Shown here piece after piece: positions 1 through 10,646 of a DNA stretch of 64,000 nt. Both the position numbers and the translations under genes were made by a program. The notes beneath the pieces are model-generated. The model made no database searches. It was not told where the DNA came from and saw only the letters and a program-made list of their open reading frames with translations. Position 1 is the stretch's first letter, and the number at the start of each line of letters is the position of its first letter. This DNA is from Muraenolepis orangiensis (lineage: Eukaryota; Chordata; Actinopteri; Gadiformes; Muraenolepididae). Where the stretch lies: positions 15,336,528 through 15,400,527 of the forward strand of contig CM051018.1 in NCBI GenBank assembly GCA_027704905.1, in the 5' to 3' direction.

Positions 1-435
1 CAGGGAAACTGCAATGGACAGGTCATTTAGGTCTCCTGGATCCACTTACCAGCGCCATAAACATTATTTTTAAATGTATCTCATTTGTTTGTGTTTGTTG
101 TTATTACATCACTGGCCTAAAATCCTTATCCATCGCCTATATTTTATGTTTATTTAATATGTTTTAGCATTTTTCTCAGTTCCAGTCTTCTTGAATAACT
201 TGTATAACTTATAATAAACATCATTATTTACAAGCAACACAAATCTAAGTTCAGTGCAAACAAGTGCATCCAAAGTCAATTATGTTTGTCACAACTATAC
301 AGCACCCACTATAGTTATAGAACAGGTCAACGCTTAAACCCCAAGCAAATCAATATAAATTTTCCATTTGCTTCTCCCTCCATCTGATAGAAATAACAAA
401 GACTTCCTCACTCACATTCAACAACAATAAGAAAA

Positions 436-468
436 TCAGGACTAGAGCCAAAACTGCTCTAGTCCTGA
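436..468. repeat. perfect 13-bp hairpin
   Basis: The arms 436-448 (TCAGGACTAGAGC) and 456-468 are exact reverse complements around a 7-nt loop. No flanking element is recognised. Confidence 0.8.
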
Positions 469-559
469 ATCTTAGCAAACACTATTAAGTACTTAACATT
501 TGTTCTGAAATGGTTGATTGACCAAAATTATGAACAATTGATTCCTGTTGATTAATTAA

Positions 560-650
560 TCGACACATCAGCACCGTGCACAATCACATCAGTACTGTGC
601 ACGTGCACATCATCCCTCTGTGCACGTGCACATCAACATAGACGTGCACC
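560..650. promoter_or_regulatory. E-box palindrome cluster
   Basis: The 14-bp perfect palindrome TGTGCACGTGCACA occurs twice, at 596-609 and 619-632, each centred on a CACGTG E-box (600-605, 623-628). Related GTGCAC half-copies flank them at about 576 and 643. Together they look like a short degenerate tandem repeat of 23-27 bp. CACGTG is bound by MYC/MAX, USF, CLOCK and BHLHE40 factors; binding here is inference. Confidence 0.5.
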
Positions 651-807
651 AATCACACACACACACACCTCAGCAGCACCGCTGCTGGAAAGGGAATACA
701 CTCGAGTTGTAATGTTAAATGGGGTATGGAGATGGAAGCACAGTGAATCCTCACAAACAAGGAGCCATGCTGTTGGTTTGAAGAGGGTAACATGAAATTG
801 GATCGCC

Positions 808-976
<169 letters not shown>

Positions 977-2067
977 GGTGGCGCACACTTCAGAGAACCT
1001 AATTCTCTATTTCACCCTGGGTATGCTGGGCCACATACATCAGGCCCAGCACTGCCACAAATTGGGCCGCTTGGAAACTTCTGAGGTTGCCATGACAAAA
1101 AACCTGACACATCTACGGGCTGACTTAACCATTCCTGTGCCATTCACAGCACCCCGCGACGGACATTGGCAAATCATTTATTCATTGTGTTTTGTCTTGT
1201 TAATAAAACATGAGACAGCCCCTTACGGTGAATGTATGATAAACATTCAATGACCCCACGGTTCTACCCGGCGCCAGACGGGACTCAGAGATTGCCTTGG
1301 CTTGACTGCAGCTGCCCCCCCACAAACTAATTTATTAACTAACAATTACGAGCATAATGGATAACCTTTCGTATCAGCGGCCACAAGAACGTAGCGCAGC
1401 AAGCAACAACTAAATGAGATTGGCCGCCAGGTCATCAGCTTCCGGGAGAACATTCATCATCTCCTCCGCCAACGCTGCTGCTACTATGTCTTCACTGTAC
1501 CCCCCCCCCCCCTCTCCCCTTAGACTCAAAACCCACCAGGCTGTGACGTGTCTCATGTCAAGAAATTCCCCACAAGTTAAAAGGTTAAAATGCCATATTG
1601 ACCTTTTCAAAGGCATATATGTGTCAAGGTACATAAGGGGCTGCTACTCTCTGAACTTCCGAAGAAAAGGTGTTTGGAGGGAATAGCTGTCAAGACGAAG
1701 ACTTCAAAACAATGAATAGATGGGAGTATAAAAAGCCCTTGACATGGTTTGCTTCAGCTCTTTTCAGGGGAAAAGCAAAGGGAGAAGTAGCCCTCTCGTC
1801 TCTTCTATATGTAGCCAGCACCTGTAGAGGTGAAAAAGGCCACTGATTACTGAATTATATGTCTTCACTTTCAGAAACCGCATTACAAAGAGACATAGAA
1901 GCACACATACTGTTGCTATTTCAACACTATGATACGATTATTATTATATTATTATTATGATCGTAGCAAATACACTCTTGAAACCAGACTTGAGCAGACC
2001 ACAGAATTAGAAGAAAACGTTGTTTACATATTTCAGTATCATGGTTATATTGATCTAGGTCGGGAAA

Positions 2068-2265
2068 TCTGAATCAGAATGCCTTTATTGTAATTGCACG
2101 TAGTACGGTACAACTCATAACAGCAATTCAAAATATAAATAATTAAAAAACTATACAAAATAATCTGATTTAAATGAATGAGCAGCTTAATTACACTACT
2201 ACAATTTACAATTTTATCATGTTGAAATTTTTTTTTATCCAGAGTTACTTACAAGTGCATTCAGA
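2068..2265 (-). repeat. degenerate retroelement 3' tails
   Basis: The phrase GAATCAGAATGCCTTTATTG near 2071 and the motif ATCCAGAGTTACTTACAAG near 2238 both look like antisense 3' ends of dispersed fish LINE/SINE elements. The second resembles the complement of the GTAAGTCGCT..GGATAA tail seen at 42741. Family assignment is from memory only. Confidence 0.4.
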
Positions 2266-3203
2266 TAAATGTCATTCAGGAGGAGGTACAGGTTTAAGCA
2301 ATTAGCTCAAGCCATAGGTATAGGCGGCTGACACTGTCAACCATTCTAACACCAACACTGTCCTGTCCTACAGACTGATCCTTAAATGATATTAGAGCTA
2401 GACAATCAACAAGTGTCGCGGTCACCTGACTCCTAACCTCTAATTAAGGAGGTTATGAAAATGATGCTTCCTCAAGAGATACCTGACCATGTTCATAGCA
2501 TGATGACACAATTACGAAGAAAAGGGTATTATACCCATAGTAACATCATAGGTGCTCAGAAATAAACACCTCAGTAAAAAAAAAAATATATAAAAAAAAA
2601 AAAAAGTGGTATCATTAATCAGTGACGCCAAACTGAGCTGGAGGTGAAAAAGTATTTTGACACAGCTGTATGAGCATGTGCAGTGTGCATGTGACACTGT
2701 ACTGTGTGTATGTGTACAAAATGGCTACCATGGCCTAGTTTTTTCCCCCTCGGCTGCTGTGTTCTGGGGCTAAGGCAGAACAGTGTTCTGGCCCAGATAC
2801 ACCTGACTTCTGTTTGCCCTAACGCAGGTAAATAGGACAAGCGCTTTAGTCCGGACCTATACTGCATTGAGCCCCGACCGGAACCATGCTATTGCTTTAG
2901 AGCAGAACCTACACAAGTACTAACTTTTTGATCGATAACATATCCACACACAAGCACAGACACAAGACGTGCACATAGCGTTGTATTTGAATGGTGTTAA
3001 AATCCATACAGCCAGAGGTGGTAGACTTTTTGCATGTACACTCCCCGGAGGGAGGGGGGAAGATACTGAGCAGCTGGAGAGGCGGAGCTACTGTTCAGCA
3101 TCCATTCCGCCAAGGCATATTTCAAGAATCATCACAGTCACAGACACTCATCAAGTGTGAGTGTCTTTATGTGCGCACACGTTTGGAAAGGCAAGCGCGA
3201 GAA

Positions 3204-3264
3204 CCCCCCCCCCCCCCCCCCCCCCCCCCCTCTGTGATGACACGTGAGCTCAAAAGATCCACAG

Positions 3265-3301
<37 letters not shown>
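3204..3301. repeat. poly-C tract and (GT)n microsatellite
   Basis: A run of about 27 C (3204-3230) is followed 36 bp later by (GT)n at 3266-3301. Confidence 0.95.
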
Positions 3302-3302
<1 letters not shown>

Positions 3303-3716
3303 CTTTGTGCTCTGCCATACAAGGAGTATGGCTAAAACAGGCCACTTGTCCTGTCCTCTCTCTTGTCCTGTCCTCTCTCTCGTCTCATGCTGCCCTGTCA
3401 ACATCCTGTCCTCACTGTTCCTTCCCGCCACGGAGATGCTGGAAGTCACCTTCCTCTGTGGCCCCATTCTCTCACTGTTACAGATAGTCCTCCTCAAGCT
3501 AAACACAATATATATGGGACCCCAACTAATGTGAAGCATATCAAACCATCACGTAATGTGCTTCTGAGAAACCGTATATTACGCTTCACACTACGGCTGG
3601 ACACTAAAGGTCTTGAATCTTAAATCTGGCGGATTTTGACACTAGGGATAAAGTCTGAGTAATTTCACATGGCTTGCTCTTAGACAGAAAGGTAGACAGC
3701 GAAAACAGACTCCTCC

Positions 3717-3990
3717 ATGTTCATTCTTCCCACGGGCGGTTCAAACCCAGTACGTCTAATTTGTTCCGTGGCGATTATTAAAAGTGGCAATGTGAAGCAG
3801 CACTACGAGATAAAGCACACATCGTTTGGGCCACCTGAGGGATTTCTGCTTCACACACATTGCATTATTTTTTTGTTGCGCACCAAGAAAAGTCTCATGT
3901 ATTTTGCGTCATTTGACGGCTCTCCTGCATTTTTGAAAGCTCCGATCGATCGGTTTTAAAGTGTGTATCGGCCGATCGATCTGAGCATCC
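3717..3990 (+). pseudogene. BED/hAT-like transposase zinc-finger remnant
   Basis: The frame 3717-3959 contains LICSVAIIKSGNVKQHYEIKH. It resembles the BED-like zinc finger (C..C...H....H ending in HYE.KH) of hAT-derived proteins such as ZBED/FAM200 types, but the first cysteine is missing and no transposase core follows. The piece ends near two short palindromes built on CGATCGATCG (3943-3980). I read it as a decayed DNA-transposon fragment; chance similarity is possible because the matching segment is short. Confidence 0.4.
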
Positions 3991-3992
3991 CT

Positions 3993-4200
3993 GGCACACG
4001 CAGACAGTGAAATTTGTTTCTCTGCATTTAACCATTCCTAGTATTAGGAGCAGTGGGCAGCTATTGTATGAACAGCACCCGGGGGGGGGAGCAGTGTAGG
4101 GGTCTAGGTGCCTTGCTCAAGGGCACCTCGGCTCAGTGCCCAGGAGGCGAACTGGCACCTTTTTCTAAGTACCAGCTCTCACTCCGTACTTGTTAATGTA
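3993..4200 (-). mobile_element. tRNA-derived SINE, head-truncated copy
   Basis: The bases from TCTCTGCATTTAACC to the GTACCAGCTCTCA block match, with few changes, the body of the fuller SINE at 38861-39157. The tRNA-like head that should lie on the right is missing, so this copy is 5'-truncated on the minus strand. A 12-bp inverted repeat (4242-4267) lies just beyond it. Confidence 0.75.
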
Positions 4201-5082
4201 TGCAACACAAGGATATAAAATGTATAAAATACATGATATAAAATCAAGTCAAGAACTTGACTTGATTGATCCATTGCGATCTTAAGCAGGGAACTATATG
4301 GGGCCGTTAACCGACAACTGAAAAGCATGCTTTATATTAAAAAATATATTGTGTACCGAGTGTACCTTTCACGTCCAGTTAATTGATATCCATTATTTTT
4401 AGATGTCATCGGTTCTTGTCTGATGTTATGGTTGGATTTTGTCAGGTACAGCCCTGCTTCCCACCTGGATAGCACAACCCTGCTCCACCCCAGCAGCTAA
4501 TATGATATAAATGGTGGTGACCTTAGCTCAAGAAAAATGTGAACCTCATACGATTAGAAGGGTTTGATTTACTGATCAGTTGATTATATTATAAATGTAT
4601 TTACTGATGGCCAATTATATCCTTATGGGCATATAACTGTCAGTCATAGGCATGACTAAACAAACAAAATATTATGATTTCTAAATTGATGGAAATGTTT
4701 TTGCTGTTTCGCATGTCTGCTACTGGCGCATACAAACACATCCAAACCCTAATCCGTACGTGTAGCCGTACCCATCGTTTGGGTTTCATAATACGGTTGC
4801 TTCTGTTCCCCATGTTTAAATGTGTAGGCTACTTTCTATCATCAAGTGACTTGTGTGACCTCGGATCCAGACGTACAACAATGCTTACAGCCAGACTTCT
4901 CGGAGGAGACTACGCATCACCGGAGACTATAGACAGCGCCTGTGCTCCTGGTTTGCGTAGATATTCATTCGTCCGGAAAAACCTCACTACAGTGAGGGGC
5001 AAGATGAAGGTTCCAGAAGGTGATTATTAAAACAATTTGAACAGTGGCCAGTGGTATGATTATAAAGCAAGATTATAAAGCA

Positions 5083-5235
5083 TACACACACACACACACG
5101 TGCGTGTGTGTATGCATGCATGCATGCATGTATGTATGTATGTATGTATGTATGTATGTATGTATGTATGTATGTATGTATGTATGTATGTATGTATGTA
5201 TGTATGTATGTATGTATGTATGTATGCGTGTGTGT
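5083..5235. repeat. (AC)n-(TGCA)n-(TGTA)n compound microsatellite
   Basis: Short AC and GT blocks around 5084-5112 lead into (TGCA) and then a long pure (TGTA)n tetranucleotide array to about 5226. Confidence 0.97.
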
Positions 5236-5457
5236 AAGGTTCACCCTCTAGATTGAAACTTATAGCATGATCGGATTCTGGAATAAAAGTCTATATCCTC
5301 CCCCAACACCTTAATCTGCTCCTTGTTTGCACATGGATGCAGTGTTACAAAAATGTAGTTACATTTTCGCCCTGGGACTGCAATTGAACCCAATGTAATG
5401 TAGGGCCAAAGGCCCTGAACACCCTATTATGTGTCTCAAAGATATAGGCCCAGGCTC

Positions 5458-5603
<146 letters not shown>

Positions 5604-6695
5604 GCTTTAAGCAGGGCTTTGAATGAATCAGAGTGAAGCTGGTGCGGTGCTGCTTTCTCCAACCCTGCCCGATGACAGAGCTCATGGATGACGTGCCGCA
5701 GTCAACACTGCACGCCGTGCTTTATCATGGGAAAGAGGGTGTCTGAAGAGGCACAAGATAGGCGAGACCGATGTTTATCATGTCAGCTCATGCCAGACAC
5801 CTATTTTCCTTGCAGCACTGGGAATGTACACTCACATATATTGCACACAATATTGCTGACACAAACACAAACACACTTTTGAGGGCAACCTAGCTTCTTG
5901 TCATTTTTCATCTTGGTATCCTGCTGAGTCAATGTCTTTGAAGACTCCTTGGCCCTGGCTTTGGCACTGCTGAAACCCTGATCTCCCTCTTATACCCTTT
6001 TTCCCTCCAAAATTAGCGCGTATATGAAGGTTTTTTTTTAAACGCGGTAAAATGTGCAACAAAAAAAAGGCATTCGACTCCTGTTCAATTGCCAGTAGTT
6101 GTGTTTTTTTCTGGTGTCTCATGTTCGGCGTAACGACCGCGCTGGAAAATAAGGGTCAGTAAACATTAGAAAGCAACACAGAGGCCAGTGAATATGTTAA
6201 AGTGGTGGTTACGTCTCATTTATATATCGGTTACGCAAACATTTTCGCGTCCACACACCCGGGTGTCACGTTTCCATCACTGCCGAGCGGAGCTGGAGCC
6301 GATGAATACCCATGACCATCGTCATTTGTCCCCGGAATGAATGCTGATTTTAACCTTTTTAACCTAGTGAAGACAAAAGCCAGATGTGAGTGAGTGGGTG
6401 TTTTGTCCAGTGGGGAAAGGGGCAATACAAGCTAACCCAAGGACACCTCCTTTGACCAGGGGGAAGACTCCTTCCCCTTGGCTCTGGCACTGCTAGAACC
6501 AGAGCCAGAGCTGGTGTCTCTCTCTCTTACAAGCCAACGGCTAAGGACACATGGTGGCACAGATTGGAAAGGCAGGCAGACCAGCAGGCAGAAAGGAACG
6601 TTCTATGCAGACATCTCCCACTGCCGTACTACATAACATTGCACTACATGTCTGTGTGTCTGTTGAGTGTGAAAAATATCAAAATACACACATAG

Positions 6696-6796
<101 letters not shown>

Positions 6797-8878
6797 ACTG
6801 AGAAGATGATAAGAATGAGAAGGCCTCACTGTATTCACTGAGAATAATCAGCCATCTCTCTCTGTATCAGTCTCCTCTTCATCCATCAACCAAATGTGTC
6901 TTCAATGCCTTATGCACACACACATGCATATCTGACAGACATGGGGGGGGGGCTACACACACACTTTGATATGCAGGCCGAGATGCATTCCGGGAGCAGT
7001 CACAATTATGCGATGCATGTAGCACACTCCTTTTGTAGTAAGCGGAAATTCATACCCCCCGAGATAGACCCGAAGTATTGAAGACTACACTATGCAACTT
7101 TATGGAATCAAGGCTCATCTGTGATGATAACATATTGGCTTGTTAGCAGTGTGAGCACCCACTGGTACACCAACCACCAGCCCTATATTGGTTACATCTG
7201 CCATTGCCCAACATTGCCTCATGTAAACAAAGGAGATTACGCAACACACTTAAAAACTATACACATTCTACACATCAACACTGAAAACAGAGTTTCTGAA
7301 TATGTCCACCCTGGAAGGAGTTTTGCAGAAGGTTTATTTTCAGTGACCTAAACTCATAACTCATAAGAAACACATAGAAAAAGCCAATAAAAAAGACCTT
7401 TACGTTACATTTTATTAAACCAGGAGAGTTTCAAAATGACTTTGAGGGAATGACAAAAGGCCAGCCAATGTAATTAGTGGGAAAAACTTAACAAACCATC
7501 ATAAGACACAGGCATCATTTGGCAATGTATCTCTAAATGATAGGACGTCTCTCGTCTTCAAATGAGTGAGTCTACTTAGTTTGAATTAGTCTACAACATA
7601 GGCATGTTTACGTGACGTTGATCCCAGAGTGTCATCTCTCAAGCATGCCGACTGAAGCAACAGCCATATTTCAGTCAGTAAGACGGTCACAGATGCTTAC
7701 TGCTCAATGCGTTTGACTCCCATTGACTAAACCATCAGTGACCTACTTAGTGACACAGCCAGATAGACAATTGTGCATAGTGCCATGAGAGGAAACACTC
7801 ACATCCTTAAACCTATGATGAACAAGTGTGACACAGGCTATAGTCTATAGATGCCTACATATTTATGGACAAATAATTGCTCAGGTAATAGGAATATTGG
7901 GGGTCAAGTCTTTTTTCCAAAGTGAATGTATATCTCTGTTAGAGGTGATACCATATCGTAAACACCTTCACCAAATAGCAGTCAAATACATGCATGCAAG
8001 TGTTGTCTTTGAATCGTCACACGAGTTGAATATAATTAAAACATTGAAAGAAAGCAATAGTGATATTTTAAAGAAATAGGTTGCTATGCAGAGCATGATA
8101 CGCATAGCCTGCATATATCTTAGTAAGTAGGGTCGGTCTACTTGTGTGTGGGTGCACACACACACACGGCATGGCACCCCAATGCCTTTTACCTTTATAC
8201 TTATTAACCATATCGGATTACTTTAAACTCGGGGAGAAAATATTCAGCATCTCTCCCACCCCAAGATGCTTACCGGTTGCATATATAACCAAATAGCATT
8301 ACAGTCACGCATGGTGCTAAGCTCGCTTAATGATGCTTAATTAAGCAATTAATTTAACCACTTCAATTATTATTTCATATTTCTATACATGTAAAAGACA
8401 TGGAAGCACGCCGAGTATCACAGCGAGCTCTGCAGCCTTCTTCTAAGTATTGCGAAACACATATCTACAATCTACATGTTTCGTGGCCGTTGTTTAACGT
8501 CCAAACTTTTAGGAGATATGAACAAGCTAAATAAGGACACAACATTTGACGTAACAAATCGGCACAGTTCTGCAAAGGGACTACCACTGGTCCTTCATCC
8601 GAGGACAGCTGCTCTGTCTCTCAGTAGGAAGTTGGGCGTCACACCCCCAGACTGCTCTGGTCAAAACGAGCAACGAGAGCAGGGAAGGCATTTCTCTTTA
8701 AAAACAGCAACATGGTTAACACACAAGCACATCAAACCACACTGGCGAACGTCAACTTAACTCAACTACAACTAACCCTAACCCTAACTTACAACTTGCA
8801 ATCGCAACTGATTCCTGTCCAACTCTTTTAACTCCAACTAGTAAAACCGGGTGTATCGTGGTTCAATCATGGTCGTAT

Positions 8879-8911
8879 CAACAATAATAATAATAATAAT
8901 AATAATAATAA
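8879..8911. repeat. (AAT)n microsatellite
   Basis: About ten ATA units, only 15 bp beyond the stk32c exon 1 donor inside the intron. Confidence 0.9.
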
Positions 8912-8925
8912 CTAGAAGTGCTTAC

Positions 8926-9007
8926 CATCTTCCTTGTCGTCGAACACGGGTCTTTTTGAAGAGCTATTCTGGCCCATCCTCTTCTTCCACTTGCCCCAGT
9001 GAAACAT
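8926..9007 (-). CDS. stk32c: Ser/Thr kinase 32C, first coding exon
   Basis: Read on the minus strand from the ATG at 9007, this exon encodes 27 residues beginning MFHWGKWKKRMG and ending RPVFDDKED. It closes after one extra base (G) at a GTAAGC donor (8925-8920). The WKKRMG block and the PVFDDKEDV ending are the segment just before the kinase domain in vertebrate STK32C (YANK3); STK32A and STK32B have different leaders (MGAN/MGGN). An in-frame TGA lies two codons before the ATG, so this transcript starts here and lacks the longer N-terminal extension I recall in the main human form. The protein is a poorly characterised AGC-group Ser/Thr kinase; its catalytic domain lies outside the window. 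The gene is head-to-head with lrrc27. Confidence 0.87.
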
Positions 9008-9130
9008 TGAAGCTCAGATTGCATTCCTTTCTTTAAAAAAAACTAACAAAAAAAACTACACTTCTGTGTTGGACCTTGCGTTCATTACACTCTCCCGGCG
9101 CCCACCAATATGCATTGCATTTAATCACCG

Positions 9131-9273
<143 letters not shown>

Positions 9274-9454
9274 TTGAATCGGAATAGACTATGCGCTGCA
9301 GGTGAACGCTGAATGCACTGATGTTGAAATAGCTCTGGGTGTTTCTAGCCTTCAGTCCTCAGTGTCCAGTCAGTCAGTCAGACGTCAGCCACATGACTTG
9401 TGTCCTCCGGACCAGTGGTTCGGGTCGGCTAAACACTGGGGTCTCGGTCGGCGT

Positions 9455-9582
9455 AGCTGCTGGTGGTGGTGATGGAGGTGGTGGAGGTGGTGGTGGTGGT
9501 GATGATGATCGTGTGCTGCTCGTCAAGATCCAAGAAGACAAAAAGACAGCCCCTCTCTCTCTCTCTCTCTCTCTTTCTCTCT
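9455..9582. repeat. (GGT)n-rich and (CT)n tracts
   Basis: GGT/GGA trinucleotides at about 9461-9510 and a (CT)n tract at about 9553-9582. Confidence 0.85.
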
Positions 9583-10102
9583 GCGAACGGCTCCGCATAC
9601 ATCTACAAGACTGTAGGTGGAGCCGTACGCAAGCCCAGTACTGTTAACTGTAGAGCAGCCTGAGCGTAAGCCTGTTATACCTCTCATGTGTGAATTTAGA
9701 CATCGCGAATCTAATTAGAAGATGGGGTGGGTGGTGCCAGATCATTGATGGAAAAAGGGGGGGTTTAACGCTTTAACTCCCCGGCAGAGCGCTAGGGAAT
9801 CAGCTACATTGTCCATTTTGAATTAATATGACTAAAACTGTATGTATATATCAATAATATCATGTTGATTTTATCATTATTCTTATTCTTATTATTATTA
9901 TAATTTCTTATTATTATATCATTATTATTATTCTATTATTATTAAATTGCCCTGTATAACATGTCCAGAGTTTTCAGACATTAGAAGAGCATTTAATATT
10001 ACATTATATTCAATTAGTATATAACTGCATCAATTGTAAAATGCCATTGTAAAGTCGCCCTGTAGTTGACTCTTAACAGCTGCCGTAGTTATTGTTACCC
10101 TC

Positions 10103-10116
10103 GTTACTATGGTAAC
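10103..10116 (+). promoter_or_regulatory. RFX-type X-box
   Basis: GTTACTATGGTAAC has two RFX half-sites (GTTAC and GGTAAC) with the usual short spacing and is nearly palindromic. It lies 320 bp before the lrrc27 ATG. X-boxes mark RFX-driven, often ciliary, promoters. The match is seen in the sequence; function is inferred. Confidence 0.6.
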
Positions 10117-10436
10117 TACTTTGCTGAAACTACTTTCCTGTGACGAGAGCTTTTAATTCAAATCGAATGTATACATTTATATCGTTTAAACATATATTTA
10201 TATATTCATCTGCTGAAGTTATCATTTCGGAGTGGTAAGTTTGGTTAATATTTCGATCAATGACCGGATAGCGTGGTTGTTGAGTGGTTTGTTGTTTTAC
10301 CGGCGTTATGCTAGTTGTGGTGCTAGTCTGTGGTTGGTAATGATCGTTGTGGAAGAATTAGAAATAGACAATCATTAAAAAAACAAAAAAAAACATGAGT
10401 AATGATTGTGTTTGTATTATAAAACTGTATCCTAGA

Positions 10437-10646
10437 ATGGCATCCACGGAGCAAGAGGACATCCCAGACCTACAGCTGAATTGTGAATATGGGAACACAC
10501 TGGAGAGCCTTCGACCACTCATGCTAACTGATGATGCTGGGCCAAACACAGAAGTATCTCAACATGTTGAATCACAGACATTGTTTCTAAGCAGAAGGAA
10601 GTTGAATGCAATTATGGAAAGTATTCTAATAAAAAGAGCACTAAGG
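10437..10646 (+). CDS. lrrc27: lrrc27 coding exon 1
   Basis: Encodes residues 1-70, from MASTEQEDIPDL to LIKRALR. It ends in phase 0 before GTCAGT, a somewhat unusual donor at +3. The ATG is preceded by CCTAG, so an upstream leader exon spliced at 10435 is also possible. Confidence 0.82.

Noticed and set aside
4674..5030. 118-residue open frame on the plus strand
   Set aside because: No recognisable domain, no splice support, and it lies in the stk32c intron.
8769..8790. Interstitial telomere repeat
   Set aside because: Only about two and a half CCCTAA-like units, within chance for this AT-rich area.
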